Source: Hippopus hippopus (Eukaryota; Mollusca; Bivalvia; Cardiida; Cardiidae). Taken from it: DNA of 64,000 nucleotides. The stretch is from positions 8,040,777 through 8,104,776 of the forward strand of contig OX328106.1 of NCBI GenBank assembly GCA_946811185.2, written 5' to 3'. The notes under the pieces are model-generated. The model made no database searches, was not told where the DNA came from, and saw only the letters and a list, made by a program, of their open reading frames with translations. Below are positions 1 through 9,986 of the stretch, piece after piece. The translations under genes and the position numbers were made by a program. Positions within the stretch are counted from its first letter, which is position 1. Each line of letters starts with the position of its first letter.

Positions 1-1
1 G

Positions 2-178
2 ACAGGAGCCTGCCCGCAAGGATGGACGGCAAATGCAGAGAACTGTTACTTGTTTACTCCATACAACAACGCCTCCCTTCTGTATACCAACACCGAAGCC
101 ATCAACTATTGTAGTCACTTCGGTTATAACGCTACCACCAAGGGAAACTTACTCTCTATTGATTCTACGGATGAAATG
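2..178 (+). CDS. C-type lectin-domain gene, exon encoding the N-terminal half of the domain
   Basis: Reading frame 2 is open from the window edge and encodes CPQGWTANAENCYLF, the usual opening of a C-type lectin domain, followed by an INYC segment and LLSIDSTDEM. The exon ends in a GT donor (gtaggt from 179) in phase 0, which fits the exon at 1706. The protein is probably a secreted or membrane lectin that binds sugars or other ligands; molluscs have large families of these. The 5' part of the gene lies outside the window. Assignment to the fold is firm; ligand and name are unknown. Confidence 0.8.
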
Positions 179-195
179 GTAGGTCTAGCCATAGC

Positions 196-705
196 CCACT
201 GAAACTGCATTGGTCTATTAAAGACTACCGAAATTTTCATTGGTCGATCATCAGACACCGTTACCAAACATAGCACATTGGTGACTCCCTCTATATCACA
301 TATATGATATAGGGGCAGTTGCCAATATACTAGACCAGCCCGCATATCTCAGTTGGTAGAGCGTAGGACTCGTGAACGTGATGTTTCAGGCCACTTGAGG
401 GTGTGGTTTCGCTTTCCACCGCTGGCCATCTAAAATTACTAATAGCCTTTCGAATGAGACGTTAAACCAAGGTCCCGTGTGACGATGCTATATACCGTGC
501 ACGTTAAAGAACCAGGCGTAAGTAAAGTTGGGTTTCATTCTATATCTGCACTATACCCCGTAATTAAACTAACAGCGGTGGCAACGATAAATAAACGCGA
601 ATTCGGTCAGTCGGCCAATGTACTAGTTTGGGTAACAGTGTCTGACGGTCGACGAATGAAAATTTCAGTATTCTGAAATAGACCAATGGAGTTTCAGTGG
701 CCTTT
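196..705. mobile_element. Small inverted-repeat element (MITE-like) with a SINE inside
   Basis: About 75 bp at 199-268 is repeated in inverted orientation at 628-702, with scattered mismatches. The two arms bracket the tRNA-derived SINE at 339-580. No protein is encoded, so this is a non-autonomous element or a remnant in intron 1 of the lectin gene. Exact ends and target duplication are not clear. Confidence 0.55.
339..580 (+). mobile_element. tRNA-derived SINE
   Basis: The segment starts with a polymerase III box-A-like stretch (ATCTCAGTTGGTAGAGCG, 345-362) and has a degenerate box B near 400-412. It continues into a conserved body (GAGACGTTAAACC near 455, then GCACGTTAAAGAACC near 498) that I recognise from SINEs common in molluscs. 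The tRNA head is too degenerate to be a functional tRNA gene. Confidence 0.6.
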
Positions 706-1502
706 GGTTTGGATTAACGTTATTTGTGAAACCTCAGAAAGAGCCCCATGTGGTCTGCAGAACAGAGGCCTTAAGGATGAATTAAAGCTTTAGCCTAAAC
801 CAGCAATTGCAACAGAAAGTAATCTTATATTACCATCGGACGGTATATAAACTTTGAAACCCTCACTGATTTCAACTTCTCTTTGTTATTTGTAAGTCGA
901 AAATTCGAATGTTTTTTGTCATTGTCAGATAAAAAAAACTTCCTCTTTTCTGCTTTTTGTCAGTTGATGAAAAGAAAAACAAACAAATGATCATGTATAA
1001 GTGGCCGACTCTATAAAGCAAACAATCTGTCTAAAGCAAATGAGCATGCTCTGGCACGAGGGGGTTTACTACATCTCCGTTATGCATTAAACCATACAAG
1101 TCATTCCATGTTCATGAATTCATAAAATCCATTTTGTAAGACATACGACTACTGTCTGGGGTAGATTGATCCTTTGACATGCAGAAAGTTGACCTGCAGC
1201 AAAACGTTTCGACCTAAGTCAGGCTGTACAGACTTCGCAGGTTGATCTTGGTCGACACTTTTTGCAGAGTTTCCCATAGGTGCTTGCTTAATCCTAATCC
1301 ATAAAGTGCTAAAAGGTGCTGTCTGATCTTTGATCTACACTATCCGTTTTGCTGAGATACTGTGGACAAAATGCAACCATTAAATTGCAGTTGCATATAC
1401 TTTTATCTTATTCTACACTTAAATGTCCATTGGGTTTATTCTGCGCTTTCAACCCTTTCCCACACAATTCCTGGTTTTAACGGCCCGTAGGGAAGAGGCC
1501 TT

Positions 1503-1570
1503 TTGAAAACATTGTGGGAAAAGGAGAAAATGCTGGTAACCAACATTTTCTCCTTTTCCAACAATATTTT
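1503..1570. repeat. Palindromic hairpin repeat, family P1
   Basis: A near-perfect inverted repeat: an arm reading ACATTGTGGGAAAAGGAG and its reverse complement meet at a centre near GGTAACC. At least ten related copies are spread over this window. Around some copies a longer unit ends in a TTAACCCTTT..AAAGGGTTAA pair, so the hairpin is the core of a MITE. Confidence 0.8.
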
Positions 1571-1705
1571 TACCCTTTCAAAAACAGATATCTTGATTCA
1601 AGCTAATTGTGATTTGTCGTCTGCAAATGCTTTCAAATTGGATGAGTCTAAAATGTTGTTTGGTGAAGAGTTAAGACCTGATACAAGTTTGGACTGTATT
1701 TGTAG

Positions 1706-1830
1706 ACATTTATCAATAACCGTCTTGCTGGAATGACTGAGAACATTAATGGGTGGTATACCTCACTGAACGACAAACAAAGTGAAGGTTTGTGGAGTTT
1801 TATAAGCGGTTCCAGCGATCCATCTCTTAT
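1706..1830 (+). CDS. C-type lectin-domain gene, middle exon
   Basis: This exon encodes NGWYTSLNDKQSEGLWSF, matching the GWWIGLND..EGxWxW core of C-type lectin domains. The acceptor is tgtatttgtag before 1706 and the donor is gtgagt at 1831. It begins in phase 0, continuing the exon that ends at 178, and leaves two bases that join correctly to the exon at 3166. Matching phases across three exons strongly support one gene. Confidence 0.8.
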
Positions 1831-2639
1831 GTGAGTAGTTGTTTCTTTCATTTCGTCTATACTCTAGAAAGAGGGAGCTTATTGTACTTGCAAAACATAT
1901 CGACTCATGTCAGCCTTGGCAGTCCGCGCAGGCTGACATTGTCAATTTTCTTTGCTATTTGTAAATTTTCTGCGTGACAAAGGACCAACTTACCTCCAAA
2001 TTCAGTGGATTGTTAGACGAACCGGATTTTACGGAGCCCTGGTTATGTGATGTCTTGCTTGGTTTAATACTTCATGAAGATGCGTTAAACCCCTTTTTGC
2101 TAGATCGTGGTTCGTTTGTTTGTTTGAACAGCGCCTAACACTTTATCAAACAACCTTGTTTACCAATGAACCTAAATTAAAAGCTATTGAAAACATCGTG
2201 AGAAAGGGAGAAAATGCTGGTTACCATAAAAAAAACCCGCACAGCTTTATTATTTTATGTTCTTCCTTTCAAACGACAAAGGATAATGAATTAGAGTGGC
2301 AGTCGTTTCAAATGCTCTGAGGCTTATTCCACCCACTCCAAATCACATTTCCAATACAACACTGGCCAGTTTTGATGTTACTCTTCCACAGAAAAAATTA
2401 CATGATTTAAACATTTTTTCTGGTGACGTCGATTTTACCATGCTTCCGTTGCACTGGGTTTATAGAGCCGAATTCACGTGTCATGTTAAAAAAAATTTAA
2501 CCGAGCCCAAGCCTGGATCAAGGCGTCAATAATTATTTAATCGCTGCATATGGCGTCTTTATAGATCTTCGTAGATAGACTTTTAATCGGTTCCCAGATT
2601 ATGTCATTTTTTACGAAATGAACGTTCAGAATATATAAC

Positions 2640-2640
<1 letters not shown>

Positions 2641-2698
<58 letters not shown>

Positions 2699-2735
2699 CA
2701 GACAGGCAGACAGACAGACAGAGACAGAGAGAGGA
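2641..2735. repeat. GA / GACA microsatellite
   Basis: An almost pure GA run changes into GACA-type units and then back to GA. It lies in the second lectin-gene intron. Confidence 0.95.
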
Positions 2736-2951
2736 GAATCATACTGGTACCCAGGCTAATCGAGCTCCGATACCTGTGCGATAACCCGCATGGCTAGAAA
2801 ACTTAGGTATCGAGTTTGGATGAAAATTGGTCCATACTATCATTTTGACAACTGTGTAATCTTTCAATTTAACAAGTCTAGAATTCGTCGTCTGGTGAGC
2901 TGTTAATCCATTACCATACGATCCCGACTTTTAACGATCCCTTGAAAAAAT

Positions 2952-3024
2952 GCCTTTGAAAACTTCGTGCGATAAGGAAAAAAAGCTGATAACCAGCATT
3001 TTCTCCTTTTCCCACAATGCTTTC
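2952..3024. repeat. Palindromic hairpin repeat, family P1
   Basis: A diverged P1 copy: the left arm is mutated, and the right arm GCATTTTCTCCTTTTCCCAC is intact. Confidence 0.65.
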
Positions 3025-3165
3025 TAATCTTTCAGAGACAAATTCTTTCGTTTGAGGAACATTTCACTTGTCGCCTGCTAATGCTTTGAATTACGACAGG
3101 TCTGACATTTTGTCGTTTGATTAAGAGTTAACACCAAACTAACAAAAGCAATGTTTATGTTACAG

Positions 3166-3313
3166 AAGCTGGAAAGGTGAACCAAGCAATAAAACAGGAG
3201 ATGATTGTGGCATGTTAAACTGGTCTGACGACTTTCACATGCGAGCGTGTGACAAGATTCTGCACTATATCTGTGAGCGACCAGTGACAGGGTACATTCC
3301 AAGTAGTAAGTAA
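3166..3313 (+). CDS. C-type lectin-domain gene, C-terminal exon
   Basis: After a gttacag acceptor the exon encodes WKGEPSN, then DDCGMLNWSDDFHMRACD and HYICER, which is the second half of a C-type lectin domain: an EPS variant of the EPN sugar-binding motif, a WSD variant of WND, and the final cysteines. The frame ends in TAA at 3311-3313. A strong GTAAGT donor at 3306-3311 overlaps this stop, so the transcript may splice onward instead. Downstream exons, if any, would now be separated by the Polinton inserted 740 bp further on. Confidence 0.78.
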
Positions 3314-3944
3314 CTATAACAAAATTTCTCTAGAGGTGCATGTGGTAAATCCTTGTACGTTTGTTTATTTGTCTATTTGTTGGTTGGTATTGTTCTCCAA
3401 AGTTGACCTGTCACTCATTTACTGTTGTTAATACTCGGTGAATTTCGCGGGTCATACTCAAACTTTTATCGTACAATTTCATATTAGGTTTTTACGAACA
3501 AATGACCCTGCGAAATTCACCGAGTATTGGTGACTGGCAAATTATGTTGAGTAATACTAAAAGATATTTAAAAGAAAAAATAATGAAATTATAATCCACG
3601 CCAGATTCGAACCTATGACCCCAGAATCGAGAGCCAGTCGCCGAACCATTGGAATGGCGTAATTTTTGTAAATTGTCATTTGAAAACCTATACTTAAAAA
3701 GCGAAACAGACTACTAATGGTGGTCAAAAGGAATATTAGTGAGCGACAGGTTAATTCTGTTGAGTTTATATGTTGTATTGGAGAGTTCACTGTCTGTTAC
3801 TGTCCGGTTACAGCATAGTAAGTAATCGTAGTACTCTATAGAGTACACTGTTCGTTTATTTGCGTGTTTGGCTGTTTGAATTGAACTGGTTTGCGGACTT
3901 ACGCATAAGAGCATGTAGGAAGGTTTTGCGGGCATTGCAGATGC

Positions 3945-4020
3945 CTTTATGCATCTTCAAAAAGTATTGACTCAGATCAGCCTGCACAGTCCCTGCAGGC
4001 TAACCTGGGTCAGAACTTTT
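3945..4020. repeat. Palindromic hairpin repeat, family P2
   Basis: The inverted repeat is built on CAGCCTGCACAGTCC / TGCAGGCTAACC, flanked by the words gcatcttcaaaaagtattga and cagaactttttgc. Related copies lie near 1905, 29430 and 47600. It is a host dispersed repeat immediately left of the Polinton. Confidence 0.65.
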
Positions 4021-4049
4021 TGCGTTGTAATATCCTTAATAATATCAAA

Positions 4050-4055
4050 GACGAC
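4050..4055. repeat. Left 6-bp target-site duplication of the Polinton
   Basis: GACGAC directly precedes the AGTAGTAATAGCG end and recurs at 22054-22059 directly after the opposite end. Six-base duplications are the rule for Polinton integration. Confidence 0.95.
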
Positions 4056-4996
4056 AGTAGTAATAGCGCCTCTTTACTTGTAAACAAAGATGACGTAATC
4101 GGTGGTAATCTTGACCTACTTTCGGCCATGGTGTTACTATATTTAGTAACTCATTTGCATATAAGGAATTGTTGATGTGTCATGGGTATTCGCGGCGAAT
4201 ATGGTGAGTCCGCCATTTTGAATGAGGATCGGCCATATTGGATAAGCCATGGTGGATTAGGATCAGTATACAGAGCTGACGTGTATACCTCGTGCTGGTA
4301 AGTACTCGCGGGCATTGAGGGTCAGGCCCTTTCTTTACCAGACGATAAATAAGTAAATAATTCACTGCGAAGTGGTCAAAGTGTGGATTGGGATCGGCCA
4401 TGTTGGATCAGTATACAGAGCTGACGTGTATATTTCGTTGAGGGTCAGGCCCTTTCCATACAAGACGATAAATAAATAAATAAATAAATGTACCTCTCTC
4501 CGATGTGCACTCCTCAAGGTCCAACTCTCAAATGAGACATTTAGTCCAGAACAGAGTCTAAAGTAGAATGATGCGCATGCGCGAAGCTATATTTAGATAT
4601 GTGATCATCAACTATATTTAGAGTCATTACATCAGCTATGATAGGGAAGATCCGAACAATGGTCTTTTGTTAATGAAACCATACTGTCTGGTTTTGTTTA
4701 TTTGGTGACGGAAGCACGAACAATGGTCTATTCAACTGTCAAAGTTAATCCCCTAACAAAGGCCCAAAAGGCAGAACATTGGTCTTTTGTTAATGTCACC
4801 ATGCTGGCTGGCTTTGTTTATTTGGTGACGGAAGCACGGACAATGGTCTATTAAACTGTCAAACTTAATCCTTTTTCAAGTCATTAATGTGTCTGGCTTC
4901 TGTTGACATAGGACCGGAAGATCAGACAATAGCTTATTCAAGAAAAGGACCTCGAACTTATACCCCTAAAACGGATTGAAATTCAGCCAATCAGAA
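4056..4996. repeat. Left terminal inverted repeat of the Polinton
   Basis: About 941 bp match 21105-22053 in reverse complement with few differences; most of the length difference is an AAAT-type microsatellite (near 4475-4497 and 21610-21641). Inside are two 120-bp direct subunits (starting 4654 and 4774), two copies of a block around CAGTATACAGAGCTGACGTG, three MEF2-type boxes and an octamer ATTTGCAT (4153-4160). Beyond 4996 the match fades. Confidence 0.95.
4654..4872. repeat. Two 120-bp direct repeats inside the left inverted repeat
   Basis: Units starting at 4654 and 4774 share GGTCTTTTGTTAATG, TTTGTTTATTTGGTGACGG and CAATGGTCTATT in the same order. A third degenerate unit lies at about 5978-6056 in the left arm, and the units are mirrored in the right inverted repeat. 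Confidence 0.85.
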
Positions 4997-5056
4997 TCGG
5001 GGATTTTCGACTAATCAGGGAGTTGATTCATTCCAAAATAGGGTCCAGACGTAAGT

Positions 5057-5296
5057 ATGGGATCATTCTTCAAGATGAAGTTTACCTTATCATACCACGT
5101 ATTGGAGAAGCATTTGTATCCTCCAGAATATTTTCAGCATGCGTCTGTATTTATTAATAAACAGATTATGATGTCAAGTGTCAAATATTGCATCCAAAAC
5201 CCTATCGGAAATAAGATCGAAAAAGGAAGACATTATTTTGAAAAACAATTTAATAAGATGATAGGATGGACGGGAAATGGTGCTGATTGCTTGTAA
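5057..5296 (+). CDS. Short unknown reading frame in the Polinton left arm
   Basis: An ATG-started frame of 79 codons lies just inside the left inverted repeat. The product is basic, has no recognised motif, no clear signal or membrane segment, and no paralogue in the window. Flanking sequence is non-coding and repetitive. It may be chance; there is no support beyond length and start codon. Confidence 0.2.
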   Translation: MGSFFKMKFTLSYHVLEKHLYPPEYFQHASVFINKQIMMSSVKYCIQNPIGNKIEKGRHYFEKQFNKMIGWTGNGADCL

Positions 5297-7200
5297 ACAA
5301 ACGGGCGCCATCTTGGATGACCTAGTTACTATTTTTAGTAACTCATTGGCATATAAGGATGTTTAGACCAGCGGCCATCTCGTATGACCTATTTTTTTTT
5401 TTTTTTGCAGAATTTGACGTGCTTTTTGGACAGCCATTTGGATGACCTAATTTTTATTTTAGACCAGTAGCCATTTTGGATGACCTATTTTCTTTTTTAA
5501 ACGACCATTTATATAAATGTGCTTTTTGGCACAATATTGATTTTTCTTTTGGGTATAAATCTGGAGAGAAATAGCTTTAAAAATGAGTCGTATAAGCGAG
5601 TACCCTAACAGTATACAGAGCTGACTTGTATACTCTATCTAGTAATGATCGCGGGCATTGAGGGTCAGACCCTTTTACGAGACGGAGATTTTCCCACTTA
5701 GACTCATCTTTAACGCCACACCAAGTCAAAGAGCCGATTCCTAACCTTACTACGACCCTCGGTCAAGTCTATAAGGTTAAGTCGGTCTAACGACACATCC
5801 ATGCTCTTTGAAGTTTCTCACAAAGAATTACAAAATTTCGGTAGAAAAAAAAAAAAAAAAACGGTACCTTCGATGTTGTTTCTTCAACGTCCTGAACTCA
5901 AATGACAAAAGAGTATTTCCGATATGACCCGCGCGCATGCGTCAATCCACATACGTGTCCGAACACGTTTTATAAGCTATTGTTAATGTCGACACACTGT
6001 CTGATTTTTGTTTATTTAGGGACGGAAGTACGGACAATGGTCTATTGAGATTCACTTTCAGTATCTACTTTACATGTTAAGGTAAGGCTTTAGACAAAAT
6101 GCAGGTGAATATAACATGAAATATAATTTTCATCTCAACTGGTCAATTAGTAACATTGTGGGAAAAAAGAGAAATTACTAGCAGACAACATGCTTTCCTT
6201 ATGTGGTAAAAGGATTAAAAAAGCCAGTGGAGCGATACAGGGCCATTGTGAACCTCTTGTTTCTTACTCTGCAAACATTTAAATGACAGAATTACAATCT
6301 ATAAATTTCCAGGGTCATTAAATCTTTGACTTATGTGGTAAAAGGATTAAAAAAGCCAGTGGAGCGATACAGGGCCATCATGACCATCTTGTTTCTTGTT
6401 CTGCATACATTTAAATGACAAAATCACAGCCTCTAAATTTTATGGAAATAATTAAATAATAAAAATATTTACCAAATCGATAACTTCCAAATCCAACCTG
6501 CAAAAAGACATTTAATTCCCCAATACACACTTCAATATAGAAATATAGTGCGCTAATTCCGGTAAATATGGTCTTGAAATCCATTTTGAGAAAAAATTTA
6601 AAATAGATCTGTTCTTGTCAGTAGCTAAAGCAAGAATGAACAAGTTTTATCAAGTGTTTACATGAAAAGGAGTCTTTCAGAGCTGTTGCGCCCTATACGT
6701 CAATATTGGTGGACTTGGATTAGGCTTAATTTCATTTTGAAAAGAACGTGGGACAATGTTTTTACAAGATCTTTAAAATATCGGAAAAATTCCCCTAAAT
6801 TGCTGCAATTTATAGCTCGATGGTAGGTAGTATTTTGAGGGATCTACCGAAGTTTTAGTTCTCGTTTCTTTCGACGATTCCATCTCAGAAGTTGTCTGGG
6901 TCCAGTCTGGGTTCATCATCTAGGGATACACTGTATTCAGGCTACTTTTCTTAAATATTAAAGGCCTTTGAAAACCAAATAAAACTGTTAAACCACGCAA
7001 CCGTTTTTAGCTTCTAGGACAACTGTTTACACTGCCACTTTTTTTTATAAACCATCTCAAACGTTAGAACAGATCCTCAGCTTATCATTTGAACCCTAGG
7101 TTCACGGTTCGATTTTTAACCAGTGTGGAACTAGATCATTAGAGCGGATTTAAACCCTCAAAATTCAATATACTCCGATTCAAATAAAACTGGTACTGTT

Positions 7201-7370
7201 GGAAAGGTCTGATCACGCTGATTCAGAAAATATATACATATAGGGGTCTAGCTCTATTAGTTCTCGAGATACATCGGTTTAAAGTTTGTCGTATATGATT
7301 CGAGTGATCTCCCCCTTATTATCTGCCCCTTAAAGGAATCCAAAATCTTTAAATTGCTCTAGCTCCCTTA
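7201..7370. repeat. 170-bp direct repeat, first copy
   Basis: This segment, beginning GGAAAGGTCTGATCACGCTG, recurs at 7549-7718 with only a few substitutions. It is non-coding. Confidence 0.9.
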
Positions 7371-7548
7371 GTGTTTGACCGATTTCGACAATCTTGGTGT
7401 CTAAATAGCATCATTCTTGCTCGTCTATGCAATGGTGAGCGTTTCAGACACCTCGATCCAAGATGGCGGCCGGAAATGACGTCATTGTCCCTATAAAATA
7501 CTATATCTCATTTAGTTCAAGTCTGATCGGTACCCCATGAGTATCATG

Positions 7549-7718
7549 GAAAAGGTCTGATCACGCTGATTCAGAAAATATATACATATAGGGGGCTAGC
7601 TCTATTAGTTCTCGAGATATATCGGTTTAAAGTTTGTCGTATATGATTCGAGTGATCTCCCCCTTATTATCTGTCCCTTAAAGGAATCCAAAATCTTTAA
7701 ATTGCTCTAGCTCCCTTA
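7549..7718. repeat. 170-bp direct repeat, second copy
   Basis: Second copy of the 7201-7370 segment, 348 bp downstream; shorter related phrases such as GTTGGAAAGGTCT follow at 7749 and 7870. Confidence 0.9.
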
Positions 7719-8031
7719 TGTCTGGTCAGATTTTGATCATTTTTGTACCGTTGGAAAGGTCTCACCGAGACCTACACGATGACATCAACCTACCGGAACG
7801 AAACTCACTCATGCGTAAAATGCTTCTAACTCCCTTATGCCTTGACCGATTTGAATGAATTTAGACTCGTTAGAAAGGTCTAGAACGCTTTCCACTACCC
7901 ATTGAACCACAATGACTTATACATAGTGAAAGATATTACTCTTAAGGTTTTCCTACATCTAAATATAGGTATGACATAATTCTTCTAAATAAAGCGGACC
8001 AATAAGAATAGAGATCAGTGATGTAATGACT

Positions 8032-8136
8032 CTAAATATAGTTGATGATCACATATCTAAATATAGCGGACCAATCAAATGAGAGACCAAGGAAATGAAC
8101 ATAGATCAGAATGAGGCCTCCGTGTGTATAAATAAG
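8032..8136 (+). promoter_or_regulatory. Putative promoter of the PC4-like gene
   Basis: A TATA box (TATAAATAAG, 8127-8136) lies about 50 bp before the start codon at 8186. Upstream are two MEF2-type boxes CTAAATATAG (8032-8041 and 8057-8066) and a CCAAT motif (ACCAATCA, about 8070-8077). The same box plus a CCAAT motif recurs after the gene at 8689-8705. Function is inferred from motif and position only. Confidence 0.6.
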
Positions 8137-8185
8137 ACAAACAGCCCTTATTCTTCATTCTGATTTCAGAATTACAACTGACAGC

Positions 8186-8671
8186 ATGTCTATTTTCAGA
8201 GGAAACTTGGGTAATGGACGTGTAGTAGAGGTAACAGAATGGAAGGGGGTCAGGCGAGTGGACTTAAGAGAATGGCAAGACGAAAAACCCACCAAGAAAG
8301 GTATCAGTTTAACCCTGATGCGTTGGAAAAACTGGGTCGACACTATAGAATACGTGGATCAGGCATTGACGGATAAAACGGGCTACAACTGTCACTTGGG
8401 AGGCAATGTATATTGTACAATAACTAAAGGCAGCGTATGTGTGGACATAAGACAATATTGGAAACCTGAAGAAAATGTAGTACCCACAAGAAAGGGGTTG
8501 TGTTTACGACCACTAGAATATCAACGCCTCAAAGACCTGATACCTGAGATTGGAAGGACCCTACCCGAACTAGACGCAGTGGTCCCGTGTTACTTACAGT
8601 CGGACCATATGAACCAGATAGGGATGCTACAGTGCCCGGAATGTAACCCCAATGACTGTACAAACTGGTAA
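8186..8671 (+). CDS. Protein with two PC4/p15 (Sub1-like) coactivator domains
   Basis: 161 residues. Residues about 4-58 (NLGNGRVVEV, RRVDLREW, KKGISLTLMRWKNW) match the PC4 C-terminal domain, which binds single-stranded and melted promoter DNA and helps RNA polymerase II initiation. Residues about 70-125 (VCVDIRQYW, RKGLCLRPLEYQRLKDLI) are a second, more diverged copy. The tail has a CPECNPNDC cysteine cluster. It is the only clear plus-strand gene of element 1, with its own TATA box and an AATAAA signal at 8816-8821, converging on the protease. It may act in viral transcription together with the TBP-like protein, or as a ssDNA-binding replication factor. The domain call is strong; the role is inferred. 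Confidence 0.88.
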   Translation: MSIFRGNLGNGRVVEVTEWKGVRRVDLREWQDEKPTKKGISLTLMRWKNWVDTIEYVDQALTDKTGYNCHLGGNVYCTITKGSVCVDIRQYWKPEENVVPTRKGLCLRPLEYQRLKDLIPEIGRTLPELDAVVPCYLQSDHMNQIGMLQCPECNPNDCTNW

Positions 8672-8815
8672 CCAAACAGAAACTGTTACTAAATATAGCG
8701 CACCAATCGGAAATCAGACTCTTGTATATATTTGTGAAGTTGATCATGTATGAGATAAATATACTGTATATACTAATGTATGTATGCCACGTGATTCTAT
8801 TAAATTGTATGATGA

Positions 8816-8821
8816 AATAAA
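8816..8821 (+). terminator. Polyadenylation signal AATAAA for the PC4-like gene
   Basis: AATAAA lies 145 nt after the PC4-like stop codon on the coding strand, in AT-rich non-coding DNA. Confidence 0.6.
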
Positions 8822-8990
8822 ATATGAAGTGTAAATGATGCTTTGTGGTTTGACCCATTACCCTAGAAATATGACACATTTAGTTTCGCTTCTTCCTTTA
8901 ATCTTATATTGCAAACATTAAAGGCGAAGTTACTCACGTTCTGGACTACGGGAAGGTGGTGTCATACCCCAGAACTTCCCTCCCATCCCT

Positions 8991-9010
8991 ATTTATTTAT
9001 TTATTTATTT
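8991..9010 (-). terminator. AATAAA array downstream of the minus-strand gene block
   Basis: A tandem TTTA run gives several overlapping AATAAA signals on the minus strand just after the protease stop codon at 9028. It is a likely poly(A) site for the whole late block, facing the PC4 transcript. Confidence 0.55.
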
Positions 9011-9027
9011 TTTCTTTACACACGTAA

Positions 9028-9522
9028 TTAATCTAAACTCATGTCTTGCATTAGATCCGTAAGATCACTCCAATCGTTCTCATTCACAAAGTCAGTAACA
9101 AGGTGCTCATTGATATTTAAACGGTTTGGGTTAAAGTCACTTAGGATGTGCCTCATAGATCGCCCCGTACATCGTTGATACGCATAATAGTAACAAAAGT
9201 GTCCACAGGTCTTGGTTCCCACTTGCTGAACACGTCTTCGGTTACGAAAATAATAGCCTCCCTGTTTCTTCAAGTAACGTTCCAGTCGCCAACTCTAGTA
9301 TTTTGGTTCATGTCCTAAAGAGTCAAAATATTCGGCGGGCCCCACTCGTGGGAAATATAGCACTAGCCAATGTTTGCCAGGTTTATTACTTTCCTGGGTG
9401 TTAACAATATACAGCTGAGGTCGACGTCGTATAACTCTGGGCAACTGGTTCAGAGCGCAGACTCGTCCTGACTGAGTCTTTGATTCCTTGTCCAATAGTT
9501 GTCGTAATTCTAATGTGTTCAT
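9028..9522 (-). pseudogene. PRO: Adenain-like cysteine protease, interrupted by one in-frame TAG
   Basis: The frame starts at ATG 9522 and reads to 9028 with one TAG at 9295-9297. Before the stop are GKHWLVLYF with the catalytic His and AEYFDSLG with the acidic residue. After it come the Gln in VQQVGT and the catalytic Cys in TKTCGHFCYYY. This His-Asp-Gln-Cys order is that of adenovirus-type maturation proteases of Polintons, which cleave capsid precursors. The two halves are in the same frame and spaced as in the family (about 165 codons), so this is a nonsense break, not two genes. The start overlaps the stop of the 51-codon gene upstream. Confidence 0.85.
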
Positions 9523-9674
9523 CCTCCTTGATTCGCTTGTTGACGTAAATACCTGTTATACCACAGTGCAGCTCGTTCTATCGCTTCTTTGGCAGTTCGA
9601 TCTATCTTACATCTGACCCACCACCACAAGACTTCGTCCACCAATGTGACGCTCGTCAGGATCAACCCTAACAT
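9519..9674 (-). CDS. Small 51-residue protein with hydrophobic N-terminus
   Basis: An ATG at 9674 opens a 51-codon frame whose TGA overlaps the ATG of the protease (ATGA arrangement), as in tightly packed viral operons. The product starts hydrophobic (MLGLILTSVTLV), has a WWWV cluster and then a charged helix rich in Arg, Ala and Glu. It could be a small membrane-associated virion protein. No homologue is recognised; support is the packing and the amphipathic pattern. Confidence 0.4.
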   Translation of the reverse strand: MLGLILTSVTLVDEVLWWWVRCKIDRTAKEAIERAALWYNRYLRQQANQGG

Positions 9675-9986
9675 AGTGATGATATGTTCTAATCAGGTCT
9701 TCTTATGTATTCCTTATCAACCAATCCGGTGGTAGTAAAGGGATGACGTCATTTTCAATGATGTCCTTGGTTTTGTTCGTAACAGTCTACAAAATGATCT
9801 GCTGCCTCTCTCGCTTCTCGTCTGAGCTTGTTTAAGGTCAAATAAAACCTCATCTCGTCCACGAAGTATACACATGCAAGGACAAACACAATCATTCTGT
9901 TTATCTTCTACAACAGACTTTTTTTTTTTTTTTTTTATATAAACACTAGATGACGTCAATCATTTGTCCAATCAGTGTTTCAGTGT
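9675..9986. other. Spacer between capsid gene and protease cluster
   Basis: It contains an 18-base T run (about 9919-9936) and no recognisable gene. A minus-strand frame crosses it, but it has a non-ATG start and a poly-Lys run made by the T tract. Confidence 0.6.

Larger units (their letters stand above)
5297..8126. other. Non-coding left arm of the Polinton
   Basis: No gene is recognised in this 2.8-kb stretch. It holds degraded copies of inverted-repeat blocks: a MEF2-type box with TTAGTAACTCATTGGCATA at 5329-5355, a block like CAGTATACAGAGCTGAC at 5608-5680, and a degenerate 120-bp unit near 5978-6056. It also holds a 49-bp direct repeat (about 6198-6247 and 6331-6380) and a 170-bp direct repeat (7201-7370 and 7549-7718). 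The right arm has no equivalent, since PolB starts within 90 bp of the inner edge of the repeat. Confidence 0.8.

Noticed and set aside
4180..4401. A 73-codon frame, identical in type to one at 21708-21929
   Set aside because: Both lie inside the terminal inverted repeats and are the same DNA in opposite orientation. There is no family motif, and the frame is explained by repeat identity.
8529..8879. 116-codon minus-strand frame overlapping the PC4-like gene
   Set aside because: Antisense to a well-supported coding region, low-complexity and hydrophobic from AT-rich DNA.
9717..9959. 80-codon minus-strand frame before the capsid gene end
   Set aside because: Non-ATG start, a poly-Lys run made by a T tract, and no conserved pattern.
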